Shown here one piece after another: positions 52,370-61,087 of a DNA stretch of 64,000 bases. The stretch's first letter is position 1. Every line of letters starts with the position of its first letter. The position numbers and the translations under genes were made by a program. The notes beneath the pieces were generated by a model. That model made no database searches and was not told the origin of the DNA. It was given only the letters and a program-made list of their open reading frames with translations. The stretch is from Marivita sp041725935. GTDB taxonomy: Bacteria > Pseudomonadota > Alphaproteobacteria > Rhodobacterales > Rhodobacteraceae. Where the stretch lies: positions 310,001-374,000 of the forward strand of contig JBGRQD010000001.1 in assembly GCA_041725935.1 (NCBI GenBank), in the 5' to 3' direction.

Positions 52370-52792
52370 TCAGCCGACCAGTTCGAGACCCGAGAAGAAG
52401 AACGCGATTTCTTCTGCCGCTGTTTCCGGCGCATCGGAGCCGTGGACCGAGTTTTCACCAACGGATTCGGCAAACTCGGCGCGGATGGTGCCGGGGGCCG
52501 CGTCTGCGGGGTTGGTGGCGCCCATGACTTCGCGGTTCTTGGCGATGGCGTTCTCGCCTTCGAGAACCTGCACGACAACAGGCTCGGATGCCATAAATTC
52601 GCACAGCTCGTCGTAGAACGGGCGCTCGGAATGCACGGCGTAGAACTTGCCGGCCTGTGCCTTTGTCAGGTGGATGCGCTTTTGCGCCACGATGCGCAGA
52701 CCCGCGTCTTCGAACTTGGCGTTGATCTTGCCGGTCAGGTTGCGGCGGGTTGCGTCGGGTTTGATGATCGAGAAGGTGCGTTCGAGGGCCAT
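52370..52792 (-). CDS. ndk: Nucleoside-diphosphate kinase
   Basis: A 140-residue enzyme that equalises nucleoside triphosphate pools through a phosphohistidine. ERTFSIIKPDATRRN at the start and the active-site NSVHGSDAPETA with His118-equivalent are textbook. ATG 52792 is chosen because ERTFSIIKPD follows directly; upstream in-frame residues are not family-like. Confidence 0.97.
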   Translation of the reverse strand: MALERTFSIIKPDATRRNLTGKINAKFEDAGLRIVAQKRIHLTKAQAGKFYAVHSERPFYDELCEFMASEPVVVQVLEGENAIAKNREVMGATNPADAAPGTIRAEFAESVGENSVHGSDAPETAAEEIAFFFSGLELVG

Positions 52793-52878
52793 TTTGGTCG
52801 CTCCGTAAGTTGCGTGTGTGATTGGAGCGCCGGTTAGCATGGAGGTCTGGCGTTGGAAAGCCCTTCGACAGGCTTTGG

Positions 52879-52917
52879 ATCCTTGCTGTGCAAGGATTTG
52901 AGGGCTCTGCCCTCAAA
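52879..52917. repeat. Twin palindromes between ndk and the ABC-F gene
   Basis: ATCCTTG/CAAGGAT (52879-52897) is directly followed by TTTGAGGG/CCCTCAAA (52897-52917); each encloses a 5-base loop. The following cccgagatattttt is a phrase I recall as frequent between Roseobacter genes. It lies in the divergent gap of the two genes. Confidence 0.6.
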
Positions 52918-52990
52918 CTCCCGAGATATTTTTGAACCAGAGAAGACAAGGACGCTGGTCTGTTCATTCGGGCGTTGATATGGGCGTGCC

Positions 52991-54844
52991 ATGTTGAAGA
53001 TCGAAGATATCACCTACGCAGTTGACGGGCGTCCCTTGTTCGAGGGCGCAAGCGCGGTCATTCCCGATGGGCACAAGGTGGGCCTTGTCGGCCCCAATGG
53101 CGCCGGCAAGACAACCCTGTTCCGGTTGATCCGGGGCGAGCTGGCGCTGGAAGGTGGTGCGATTTCGGTGCCACGTGGCGCGCGGGTTGGCGGGGTGAGC
53201 CAGGAAGTGCCGGGATCGTCGGTGTCGCTGATCGACACGGTGCTGGCCGCAGATACCGAACGCGCAGCGCTGATGGCCGAAGCCGAGAGCGCCACGGACG
53301 GCGCGCGCATCGCCGAGGTGCAGACGCGTCTTGCGGATATCGATGCCTGGTCTGCCGAAGCGCGAGCGGCAGCGATCCTCAAGGGATTGGGCTTTGACGA
53401 TGCCGACCAGCGCATGCCGTGCAGCGCCTTCTCCGGCGGCTGGCGGATGCGCGTGGCACTGGCCGGGGTGCTGTTTGCGCAGCCTGACCTGTTGCTGCTG
53501 GACGAGCCGACCAACTACCTCGACCTTGAAGGGGCGCTGTGGCTGGAAAGCTATCTGGCGAAATACCCCTTCACCGTTATCGTGATCAGCCACGACCGGG
53601 GCCTTCTGAACCGGGCTGTGGGGGCGATCCTGCATTTGGAAGACCGACAGCTGACCTTCTATCAAGGCCCCTATGACCAGTTCGCGCGGCAACGCGCCGA
53701 GCGGCGGGCGCAGGCGACGGCGATTGCCAAAAAACAACAGGCGCGGGTTGCTCATCTGCAATCCTTCGTCGATCGGTTCCGCGCCAAGGCCAGCAAGGCC
53801 AAGCAGGCGCAATCGCGGCTCAAGATGATCGAGCGGATGGACATGGTCAGCGCGCCCGAAGAGATCGCCAAGCGGGTGTTCAGTTTCCCGCAACCCGACG
53901 AGCTGTCGCCGCCGATCATCCGCGTCGAGAATGGCGTGACCGGCTATGGCGACACCGAAGTGCTGCGCAAGCTGGACCTTCGCATCGACCAGGACGACCG
54001 GATCGCGCTGCTGGGCAAGAACGGCCAGGGCAAATCCACTCTGGCCAAGCTGCTCTCGGACCGGCTGCCGCTGATGGCGGGGCGGATCACGCGGTCCTCC
54101 AAGCTGCGCATCGGGTTCTTTGCACAGCACCAGGTGGACGAGCTGCATGTGGACGAGACGCCACTTGACCATTTGCGGCGCGCACGTCCCCACGAGATGC
54201 CGACGCGGCACCGGGCGCGGCTGGCGGGCTTTGGACTGATGGCGGCGCAGGCGGACACACTTGTCGGCAAGCTGTCGGGCGGCCAGAAGGCGCGCCTGTC
54301 GCTGCTGCTGGCGACGCTGGATGCGCCGCATCTGCTCATCCTCGACGAACCGACCAACCACCTGGATATCGAGAGCCGCGAGGCGCTGGTCGAGGCGCTG
54401 ACGGCCTATTCCGGTGCGGTGATCCTTGTGAGCCACGACATGCATCTCCTGTCGATGGTGGCGGACCGGCTGTGGCTGGTGAAGGATGGCAACGTCACGC
54501 CCTACGAGGATGATCTGGACGATTACCGCGCCATGCTGCTGGCGTCGGACAAACCGGCAAAGGCCGAAAAGCCCAAGCCCGCGCGCCCTGCCCGGCCCGA
54601 CCGCGACACGATGCTGGCCCTCAAGGCCGAGGTGCGAAAATGCGAGGCACGGGTCGAGAAGATCGAACAGATGCGCGAGACATTGGCGAAAAAGCTGGCG
54701 GATCCGGCGCTCTATGAACCGGGCCGCAAGGGCGAGCTGGAGACGTGGAACAAGAAATACGGCGAAGTGATGGAAGGCCTGCACCGCGCTGAAGCGCTGT
54801 GGGAAGCGGCGTTGCAGAAGCTGGAAGTCGCAGAGACCGCGTGA
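52991..54844 (+). CDS. ABC-F family ATPase
   Basis: A 617-residue protein with two ABC domains in one chain and no membrane part, the ABC-F layout of translation factors such as EttA and Uup. Walker A motifs are GPNGAGKTTL and GKNGQGKSTL, signatures SAFSGGWRMRVALA and KLSGGQKARLSLL, Walker B LLLDEPTNYLDLE and LILDEPTNHLDIE. A charged interdomain linker (about residues 230-290) and a C-terminal coiled coil (RDTMLALKAEVRKCEARVEK) suggest the Uup or YheS branch. It probably acts on the ribosome. Confidence 0.93.
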   Translation: MLKIEDITYAVDGRPLFEGASAVIPDGHKVGLVGPNGAGKTTLFRLIRGELALEGGAISVPRGARVGGVSQEVPGSSVSLIDTVLAADTERAALMAEAESATDGARIAEVQTRLADIDAWSAEARAAAILKGLGFDDADQRMPCSAFSGGWRMRVALAGVLFAQPDLLLLDEPTNYLDLEGALWLESYLAKYPFTVIVISHDRGLLNRAVGAILHLEDRQLTFYQGPYDQFARQRAERRAQATAIAKKQQARVAHLQSFVDRFRAKASKAKQAQSRLKMIERMDMVSAPEEIAKRVFSFPQPDELSPPIIRVENGVTGYGDTEVLRKLDLRIDQDDRIALLGKNGQGKSTLAKLLSDRLPLMAGRITRSSKLRIGFFAQHQVDELHVDETPLDHLRRARPHEMPTRHRARLAGFGLMAAQADTLVGKLSGGQKARLSLLLATLDAPHLLILDEPTNHLDIESREALVEALTAYSGAVILVSHDMHLLSMVADRLWLVKDGNVTPYEDDLDDYRAMLLASDKPAKAEKPKPARPARPDRDTMLALKAEVRKCEARVEKIEQMRETLAKKLADPALYEPGRKGELETWNKKYGEVMEGLHRAEALWEAALQKLEVAETA

Positions 54845-54852
54845 CGGGGGCT

Positions 54853-54875
54853 GCCGGGCAGATGCCCGGCCTACG
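54853..54875 (+). repeat. REP-like hairpin, copy 2
   Basis: GCCGGGCA and TGCCCGGC around a 2-base loop, then ctacg, 8 bases after the ABC-F stop. It matches the copy at 52321 in 22 of 23 positions. Both follow stop codons, typical of dispersed intergenic repeats. Confidence 0.7.
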
Positions 54876-54912
54876 GGTTGCCCCCTGCATGTGGTCGGTG
54901 TAGCGGTCAGGT

Positions 54913-55539
54913 ATGGATCACGCATTCCTCATCTCGGCCTTCGTCACTCTGTTTGTGGTCATCGACCCGATCGGGCTGACGCCGGTGTTCATCGCCTTGA
55001 CGCTGGGCATGACTCCGCAGCAACGGCGCGCCATCGCCATTCGTGCCACGGTGATCGCGGCGGGGTTGCTGTTTCTATTTGCCTTTCTGGGTGAGCAGGT
55101 TCTGGGCTTCATCGGCATCTCCATGCCCGCCTTTCGCATCGCCGGTGGTATTCTGCTGTTCCTGACGGCGCTCGACATGCTGTTCGAACGGCGCACCAAG
55201 CGGCGCGAGGACAAGGCGGATGTCGAAGACGACCTGCCGGACCCCTCGGTCTTTCCCATCGCCATCCCGTTGATTGCCGGGCCGGGGGCCATCGCGTCGA
55301 TCATCCTGCTCGTCGGTCAGGCCGAGGGGCCCGTGGGCATGGCCTCTGTACTGGGTGTGATGGTGGGTGTTCTGGCGATCGTCTTCCTGCTGTTCCTGAG
55401 CGCATCGCTCATCGAGCGCGCGCTGGGCAAGACCGGGATCGTGGTCGTCACGCGGCTGTTGGGCATGTTGCTGGCGGCGCTGTCGGTGCAGTTCGTGCTG
55501 GACGGGATTCGCGGCTTCGGCCTTGTGCTTGGTGGCTGA
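54913..55539 (+). CDS. MarC family integral membrane protein
   Basis: A 208-residue protein with six hydrophobic helices and family motifs FVVIDPIGLTPVFIALT and PIAIPLIAGPGAIASIILL. MarC proteins are inner-membrane proteins once linked to multiple antibiotic resistance, but their function is unclear. It is 69 bases after the ABC-F gene on the same strand. Confidence 0.92.
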   Translation: MDHAFLISAFVTLFVVIDPIGLTPVFIALTLGMTPQQRRAIAIRATVIAAGLLFLFAFLGEQVLGFIGISMPAFRIAGGILLFLTALDMLFERRTKRREDKADVEDDLPDPSVFPIAIPLIAGPGAIASIILLVGQAEGPVGMASVLGVMVGVLAIVFLLFLSASLIERALGKTGIVVVTRLLGMLLAALSVQFVLDGIRGFGLVLGG

Positions 55540-55617
55540 CCCCTGCCCGGCGCATGACCCTACAAAACGCACCTGCGCCGACCTACATGTCTTACATGCC
55601 GAATTCGAGGAGTGACG

Positions 55618-56199
55618 ATGTCGGGGATGGAGTATGGAAACCTGGCCTACCTGGTTCTGCTGGCGGCGGTGCTCGTGTTCTGGTTCTTCATCCAGAACCG
55701 GCAGAGCCTGAACAAGACGCTGCAACACGGTGCCGTGTGGGGATTGATCTTTCTGGGAGTGATCGCCGCCGTCGGCCTCTGGGGTGACATCCGCCAGACT
55801 GTCCAGCCACAGCAGCTGGTCATGACCGACGCCGGACGCATCGAGGTGCCGCGCGGGCCTGATGGGCATTATTACCTGACGCTGACCATCAATGACGCGC
55901 CGGTGCGGTTTGTCGTCGATACGGGGGCCACCAGCATGGTGCTGACGCAGGCAGACGCCGCGCGCGTCGGTCTCGCGGAAGAGGACGTGATCTTCTATAC
56001 CGAAGCGATGACGGCAAACGGCGTTGTGCGCACGGCTCCTGTCCGATTGGATGATGTGGCGCTTGGGCCCTTTCACGACCGTAATGTCCGCGCCTTCGTG
56101 AACGAGGGCGAGATGACGAAATCGCTCTTGGGGATGGAGTATCTCAACCGGTTTGCGCGGCTCGAAATCATCAATGGTCGCCTGATCCTCGAACGCTGA
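55618..56199 (+). CDS. Retropepsin-like aspartic protease, TIGR02281 family
   Basis: A 193-residue protein with two N-terminal hydrophobic segments (AYLVLLAAVLVFWFFI and GLIFLGVIAAVGLWG) and a C-terminal clan AA protease domain with active-site motif RFVVDTGATSMVLT; the second family element is LLGMEYLNRF. The single Asp-Thr-Gly implies a dimer. The catalytic domain probably faces the periplasm. ATG 55618 is chosen because GAGGAG lies just upstream; a GTG two codons earlier overlaps that site. Confidence 0.9.
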   Translation: MSGMEYGNLAYLVLLAAVLVFWFFIQNRQSLNKTLQHGAVWGLIFLGVIAAVGLWGDIRQTVQPQQLVMTDAGRIEVPRGPDGHYYLTLTINDAPVRFVVDTGATSMVLTQADAARVGLAEEDVIFYTEAMTANGVVRTAPVRLDDVALGPFHDRNVRAFVNEGEMTKSLLGMEYLNRFARLEIINGRLILER

Positions 56200-56270
56200 A
56201 CCCACCAGTTCTGGGGGGTTGGCGGAGGCGAAACCTTGGGTTACGGTCTCCGAATATCAACGAAGAGCAC

Positions 56271-57086
56271 ATGATGCGCCACTCGCTGCCCATTGCGCCG
56301 CAATTTTATGTTACTGCGCCCCAGCCCTGTCCGTACCTGCCCGGTCGGATGGAGCGCAAGCTGTTCACGGCTCTGCAAGGCGACTCTGCGGACAAGCTGA
56401 ACAACAGCCTGTCCAAACAGGGCTTTCGCCGGTCGCAGAACGTGCTCTACCGCCCGTCCTGTTCGGATTGTTCGGCCTGCCTGTCGGCGCGCATCTCGAT
56501 CAAGGATTTCCGCCCCTCGCGCAGTCAGAAGCGCACGATCAAGCGTAATGCGCATTTGCGGCGACACGCCACCAGCGCCTGGGCGACCGAGGACCAGTAC
56601 GAGCTGTTCCGCACCTACCTTGACGCACGGCACGCCGACGGCGGCATGGCGGATATGGACGTGTTCGATTTTGCGGCAATGGTCGAGGAAACGCCGATCC
56701 GGTCGCGGGTCATCGAATATACCGATCAAGAGACCCGCAAACTCAAGGCGGTGTGCCTGACGGATGTGCTCGATGACGGGTTGAGCATGGTTTATTCATT
56801 TTACGCGCCGGATGTGCCTGCGCAAAGCCTTGGCACGTTTATGATCCTCGACCATGTCGAGATCGCCCGCGAAGCGGGACTGCCCTATGTCTACCTTGGC
56901 TATTGGGTACCGGGCAGCGCCAAGATGGGGTACAAATCGGCCTTTTCGGGCCTTGAGCTCTACCGTCACGGCGCCTGGGAGAAATTCCGCACGCCCGACA
57001 GCTATTCAGCGGACACTCACCCGATGTCGACCGACCCGATTGCCGAACAGGTCGCCAATATCTCGCTTCCCGATCTGCGCAGCTGA
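56271..57086 (+). CDS. bpt: Aspartate/glutamate leucyltransferase (Bpt, ATE1-like)
   Basis: A 271-residue aminoacyl-tRNA-protein transferase that adds leucine to N-terminal Asp or Glu, marking proteins for ClpAPS degradation through the N-end rule. The N-terminal domain has CPYLPGRMERKLFT and the cysteine cluster YRPSCSDCSACLSARI; the C-terminal GNAT-like domain has MVYSFYAPD, YVYLGYWVPGSAKMGYK and FSGLEL. It is often labelled arginyltransferase, but bacterial members are leucyltransferases. Confidence 0.94.
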   Translation: MMRHSLPIAPQFYVTAPQPCPYLPGRMERKLFTALQGDSADKLNNSLSKQGFRRSQNVLYRPSCSDCSACLSARISIKDFRPSRSQKRTIKRNAHLRRHATSAWATEDQYELFRTYLDARHADGGMADMDVFDFAAMVEETPIRSRVIEYTDQETRKLKAVCLTDVLDDGLSMVYSFYAPDVPAQSLGTFMILDHVEIAREAGLPYVYLGYWVPGSAKMGYKSAFSGLELYRHGAWEKFRTPDSYSADTHPMSTDPIAEQVANISLPDLRS

Positions 57087-57173
57087 CACTGGTCCACGCC
57101 CTGCCCTTTGCACGATGGAACAGATTACGCCTCGGCACGTTCCCCTGTCGCAAAGACAAAGGAGCACCCCGAC

Positions 57174-57560
57174 ATGTCGGAACAAGAAAAATTGGTCATG
57201 CCCATCGCAAAGATGGCGCGCAGTAACGACAAATTCCGTGACGTGGTCTGGACCGGCGACAAGACGCAGCTCGTGCTGATGGCCATTCCCGAAGGCGGCG
57301 AGATTGGCGGCGAGGTCCACGAGGGCCATGAGCAGCTTTTGTATTTCGTCGATGGCATGGGCCATGGCCGGATCGGTGACGCGGAGATGCAAATCTCGGC
57401 AGGCGACGTGGCGATTGTGCCTGCGGGCAAGTATCACAATTTCAAGAACACCGGCACCGGGATGATGCGTCTCTACACGACCTATTCGCCCCCCGAACAT
57501 GCACCGGGAACGGAACATGACGACAAGGCAGAAGCCGAAGCCGATCCCAACGAAGATTGA
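57174..57560 (+). CDS. Cupin-domain protein
   Basis: A 128-residue small cupin. The two metal-binding motifs read GEVHEGHEQLLYFVDGMGHGRIG and IVPAGKYHNFKNTG, giving the usual His-His-Glu and His ligands. The C terminus is an acidic tail. AAGGAG lies a few bases before ATG 57174. Substrate unknown. Confidence 0.9.
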   Translation: MSEQEKLVMPIAKMARSNDKFRDVVWTGDKTQLVLMAIPEGGEIGGEVHEGHEQLLYFVDGMGHGRIGDAEMQISAGDVAIVPAGKYHNFKNTGTGMMRLYTTYSPPEHAPGTEHDDKAEAEADPNED

Positions 57561-57581
57561 CGCCATCGACCGACCAACGAA

Positions 57582-57612
57582 AAAGGCCGCCCCGAAAACC
57601 GGGCGGCCTTTG
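57582..57612. terminator. Bidirectional terminator between cupin and TRAP genes
   Basis: GGCCGCCC (57585-57592) pairs with GGGCGGCC (57601-57608), flanked by AAA on the left and TTT on the right, so it can stop both convergent transcripts. Confidence 0.85.
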
Positions 57613-57633
57613 TGTGTGTGGATGTGGGTAAGG

Positions 57634-59988
57634 TCAGTTCTGGATCAGGTCCGGCAGGATCGTAACGATCCCGGGGAATATCCAGAGCAGCGCAAGCCCC
57701 AGAACCTGAATGCCGACGAACGGGATGACACCGCGATAGATGTGGCCTGTCGTGACCTCTTTCGGGGCAACACCCCGCAGGTAGAACAGCGCAAATCCGA
57801 AAGGTGGCGTCAGGAACGACGTCTGCAGGTTGATCGCGATCATGATCGTCACCCAAGCCGGATCAAGCGTCCCGCCATAGATCACCGGCCCGACGATGGG
57901 CACCACGATGTAGATGATCTCGAGGAAATCGAGCACGAAGCCCAGGACGAAGAGGATCAGCATCACGACAAGGAACACGATGGTTTCATTGTCGAAGGAC
58001 CGCAGGAACTGCTGGATGTAATGTTCCCCGCCGAACGAAATCAGCACGAGGTTCAGCAGCTGGGAACCGATCAGGATCGTGAACACCATCGACGTGACCT
58101 TGGCGGTTTCACGCACCACCGGCCCGAGGATATTGGTCCGGAACAGCACCCAGCAGCTGTAGAGCAGGCCGAAGAACGCAAAGTGGTAGGCGATCTGAGC
58201 AAGCACATAGGCGATCCAGTCTTCGACCGGGATGCTTTCGCGGGTGATGCGCAAATCGAAATTCACACCCAGCAGGATCATGATGATCAGGGCAAGTGAC
58301 GCCCAGATGATGATCTTTGCCGCGCCCTGCTCTTCTTTCAGCTTGCGGTAGGCGGCCAGCATGATCGCGCCAGCAGCGCCAAGGGCCGCCGCCGGTGTCG
58401 GGTTGGTGATGCCGCCAAGAATGGAACCAAGCACCGCAACGATCAGAACGAGCGGCGGGAACACCACGCGCAGAAGTTCGTTTTTCGACAGCCGTCCCAT
58501 GGCGATCCAGACGCCGAACATGGTGAGCGCCATCGGGATTGCCATGATCAGGAAGGTCGCTCCCGATCCTGTGCGCGGAAAGATGAAGACCACATCCGCA
58601 AGGAAGGCCAGCACCACACCGATCCCGCCGATGATCAACGGCAACGGGTTCGACGACGGCGACACGCCGCGCGCAAGGATCAGGACAAGCCCCAGCAGGG
58701 TAAAGATCGTGGCGACGCCGGTGCCGATCGGTGCCGCGTTCTCGCGTGCCTGAACCAGAGCTTCTGCGCGCTCTTCCTCGGTCAGTTCGACAACGGCCCC
58801 GGTATCACCGGCGGCGGTCATCGCAGCGCGTTGGGCCACGGATTCGTCCCACGCCTCTTGGCCGTGCAGATCGATCATGGCTGCCTGGCACTGTTCGGAA
58901 ACGTTTGTCCGCAGGGTCGGCCCGTCGGCCCGTTCGGCGTAGTCCGACACGGAGATGGTCTGCGAGCCGATGACACCCGCGCTGAAGCCGATGATGATTG
59001 CCGCAATGAACCCCAGGGGTGCAGCAAGGTACCAGGTCAGCGCCTCGTTGCGCGTGACCACTTCACCGGTTGACCCTGCCATTTCCACCGGCGGTGCGCT
59101 GGCGGGGCGCAGCAGGGCAAAGCCGAATGCGTAGAGACCGTACAGCAGCGCAAGGAACAGACCCGGCAGCAATGCCGCCTGGAAGAGTGTGCCAACCGAC
59201 AGAACCGCAGGTTCGCCCAGGAAGGTGAGCGCGTCTCCGCACCCGGCAAGCTGAGCGCGGGTTTCCTGACCAGTGGCATAGAGGTCGCCGACCAGCGTGC
59301 CCAGAAGGACGATCACGATCGAGGGCGGGATGATCTGACCCAGCGTACCGGACGCCGCGATGACCCCGGTTGCCAGTTCCGGCGAATAGTTGTTGCGCAG
59401 CATGGTCGGCAGGGCCAGCAGCCCCATTGTCACCACGGTCGCGCCGACGATGCCGGTCGAAGCGGCAAGGAATGCGCCAACGATCACGATGGACACGGCC
59501 AGACCGCCTGGCAGCGGGCCGAACACACGCGCCATCGAGGTCAGCAGGTCTTCGGCAATCCGCGAACGTTCCAGCGTGATGCCCATCATCACGAACATCA
59601 GGACCGCCAGCAGCGTTTCGATCGACTGCCCCGCGATCACCCGTTCGTTGATGCGGTTCACGATGAAGGAAAGGTTGCGCTCCATCGCCTGTTCCCACCC
59701 ACCGGGGAACAGCGCCTCTTCGACGCGCGGCAAGTCCGGGTATCGGAACACGGATATCGCATCGCGGGCGATGCCTTCGGCGACAAGCGCGGAAAACTCG
59801 GCCGACGACTTGTCGATCGCCTGGTGGATCAGCAACCCTGCCGAATCCAGCGCCGCGATGATGGCAAAGGAAATCACGCCGGCGCCGGCGATGGCGAATG
59901 CCACCGGGAACCCCGTCATGATCCCGGCAAAGAGCGTCAGGAAGACAATGAGGATACCAACCTCGACTCCGTCCAATCCGAAAGGCAT
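57634..59988 (-). CDS. TRAP transporter large permease (DctM-type), extended form
   Basis: A 784-residue membrane protein, far longer than the usual 430 residues of DctM. The N-terminal half of DctM is seen in GPLPGGLAVSIVIVGAFLAASTGIVGATVV and SGTLGQIIPPSIVIVLLG; the C-terminal half in VLDFLEIIYIVVPIVGP and INLQTSFLTPPFGFALFYLRG. Between them, about residues 300-600, lies an insert with several additional hydrophobic helices and a hydrophilic loop (DYAERADGPTLRTNVSEQCQ). A second insert separates the first helices. Extended permeases of this kind pair with TakP-like binding proteins. Last gene of the dctP-dctQ-dctM operon. Confidence 0.92.
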   Translation of the reverse strand: MPFGLDGVEVGILIVFLTLFAGIMTGFPVAFAIAGAGVISFAIIAALDSAGLLIHQAIDKSSAEFSALVAEGIARDAISVFRYPDLPRVEEALFPGGWEQAMERNLSFIVNRINERVIAGQSIETLLAVLMFVMMGITLERSRIAEDLLTSMARVFGPLPGGLAVSIVIVGAFLAASTGIVGATVVTMGLLALPTMLRNNYSPELATGVIAASGTLGQIIPPSIVIVLLGTLVGDLYATGQETRAQLAGCGDALTFLGEPAVLSVGTLFQAALLPGLFLALLYGLYAFGFALLRPASAPPVEMAGSTGEVVTRNEALTWYLAAPLGFIAAIIIGFSAGVIGSQTISVSDYAERADGPTLRTNVSEQCQAAMIDLHGQEAWDESVAQRAAMTAAGDTGAVVELTEEERAEALVQARENAAPIGTGVATIFTLLGLVLILARGVSPSSNPLPLIIGGIGVVLAFLADVVFIFPRTGSGATFLIMAIPMALTMFGVWIAMGRLSKNELLRVVFPPLVLIVAVLGSILGGITNPTPAAALGAAGAIMLAAYRKLKEEQGAAKIIIWASLALIIMILLGVNFDLRITRESIPVEDWIAYVLAQIAYHFAFFGLLYSCWVLFRTNILGPVVRETAKVTSMVFTILIGSQLLNLVLISFGGEHYIQQFLRSFDNETIVFLVVMLILFVLGFVLDFLEIIYIVVPIVGPVIYGGTLDPAWVTIMIAINLQTSFLTPPFGFALFYLRGVAPKEVTTGHIYRGVIPFVGIQVLGLALLWIFPGIVTILPDLIQN

Positions 59989-60068
59989 GTTATGCGGCCC
60001 CCCCGCTACGTGCCGTTCCCGGCATCATTTTCTGTTGTTGCGTCATTGTCTTGTGCTTCATCATCGGT

Positions 60069-60980
60069 TCAGGTCGATCCGGAGTGGATCGCGTGTTCGA
60101 TCTCTTCGGCCTCGCTCGAGAACCCGTCCCGATCAAGATACTTGCCGTCGCTTTGCTCGCCCTCGATGTATTCCAGAAGTGACCGCCAGAAGAAGGCCAT
60201 CGCGTGCACGAAGGTCAGCACGCAGAACAACACGATGAGGATCTTGAACAGGAAATATGCGTTGAAGCCGTTCGGGCTGAAGCCGATGGTCTCCACGTTC
60301 CAGCGGAAAATGCGCGACTGCATCAGCATCCGGTCCAGATCGCTGGTCGCGGTCACGGAGGGCGTCATCAGGTGACGCCACATGAAGAACCACGCGTAGA
60401 GATAGGTGATTGTGGCAGCAGGCAGCATGAAAAATAGGCATCCGAACATGTCGACGATTCGCTTGCTGCCGTATTTCATCTTGGAATAGAACAGGTCCAC
60501 CCGGACATGGCCGCCCTGCACGAAGGTGTAGGTGACGCAGAGCGCGACAACCGCAGCATTGTAGAGCTTGAGCTCTTCGGCCCACCAGCTCAGGTCTTGC
60601 GCGAACACCGTGCCCATCGGTCCGAGCTGGATTTCAGCCACGCGAAAGATCCGCTGCAGAAACACGATCATGACCTGCTGCAGCACCATCAGCAGACCCG
60701 CCCAGGCGGCGATCCGCCCGATTGTGTTTGCCATGGTTTCCAGCCCGCGGACCGATCCCCAGAGGATTTCGCGTTTCCAGAAGACGCCAAGCACGGTGAT
60801 GACGAGGAATGTGGTAATGGCGATAAAAAACAGTTCGACGGATGCGCCGTAATAGATGAAGCGCATCACGGCTTCGGGGTTGGACCAGTTCAGCCACGAC
60901 CCGGGATTAAAGAGCGCCATCAAGAGATGATATGGGGCCAAGACAATGTTCTGTAGCACCCAAAGGATGAAGTCGATCAT
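60069..60980 (-). CDS. TRAP transporter small permease (DctQ-type), extended form
   Basis: A 303-residue inner-membrane protein, longer than the common 160-220 residue DctQ. Helices include FIAITTFLVITVLGVFW, AAWAGLLMVLQQVMIVFLQRIF and LFFMLPAATITYLYAWFFMW; the DctQ signature is GGHVRVDLFYSKM. It precedes the large permease by 80 bases and follows dctP across a 107-base gap containing a terminator. ATG 60980 has AGGGGG eight bases upstream. Confidence 0.9.
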   Translation of the reverse strand: MIDFILWVLQNIVLAPYHLLMALFNPGSWLNWSNPEAVMRFIYYGASVELFFIAITTFLVITVLGVFWKREILWGSVRGLETMANTIGRIAAWAGLLMVLQQVMIVFLQRIFRVAEIQLGPMGTVFAQDLSWWAEELKLYNAAVVALCVTYTFVQGGHVRVDLFYSKMKYGSKRIVDMFGCLFFMLPAATITYLYAWFFMWRHLMTPSVTATSDLDRMLMQSRIFRWNVETIGFSPNGFNAYFLFKILIVLFCVLTFVHAMAFFWRSLLEYIEGEQSDGKYLDRDGFSSEAEEIEHAIHSGST

Positions 60981-61034
60981 GCAAAGCCCCCTCAATGCCC
61001 CTGCTCGGGGCGGCATATTTGATTATTAAGCAGT

Positions 61035-61071
61035 CAAAAACCCCGCCCGGATATCTCATTCGGGCGGGGTT
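61035..61071 (-). terminator. Intercistronic terminator between dctP and dctQ
   Basis: AACCCCGCCCG (61039-61049) pairs with CGGGCGGGGTT (61061-61071); on the minus strand it is followed by five T. It lies after dctP and before dctQM, so it should reduce permease transcripts relative to the abundant binding protein. Confidence 0.85.
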
Positions 61072-61087
61072 CTTGTCGTTTAAAGGC

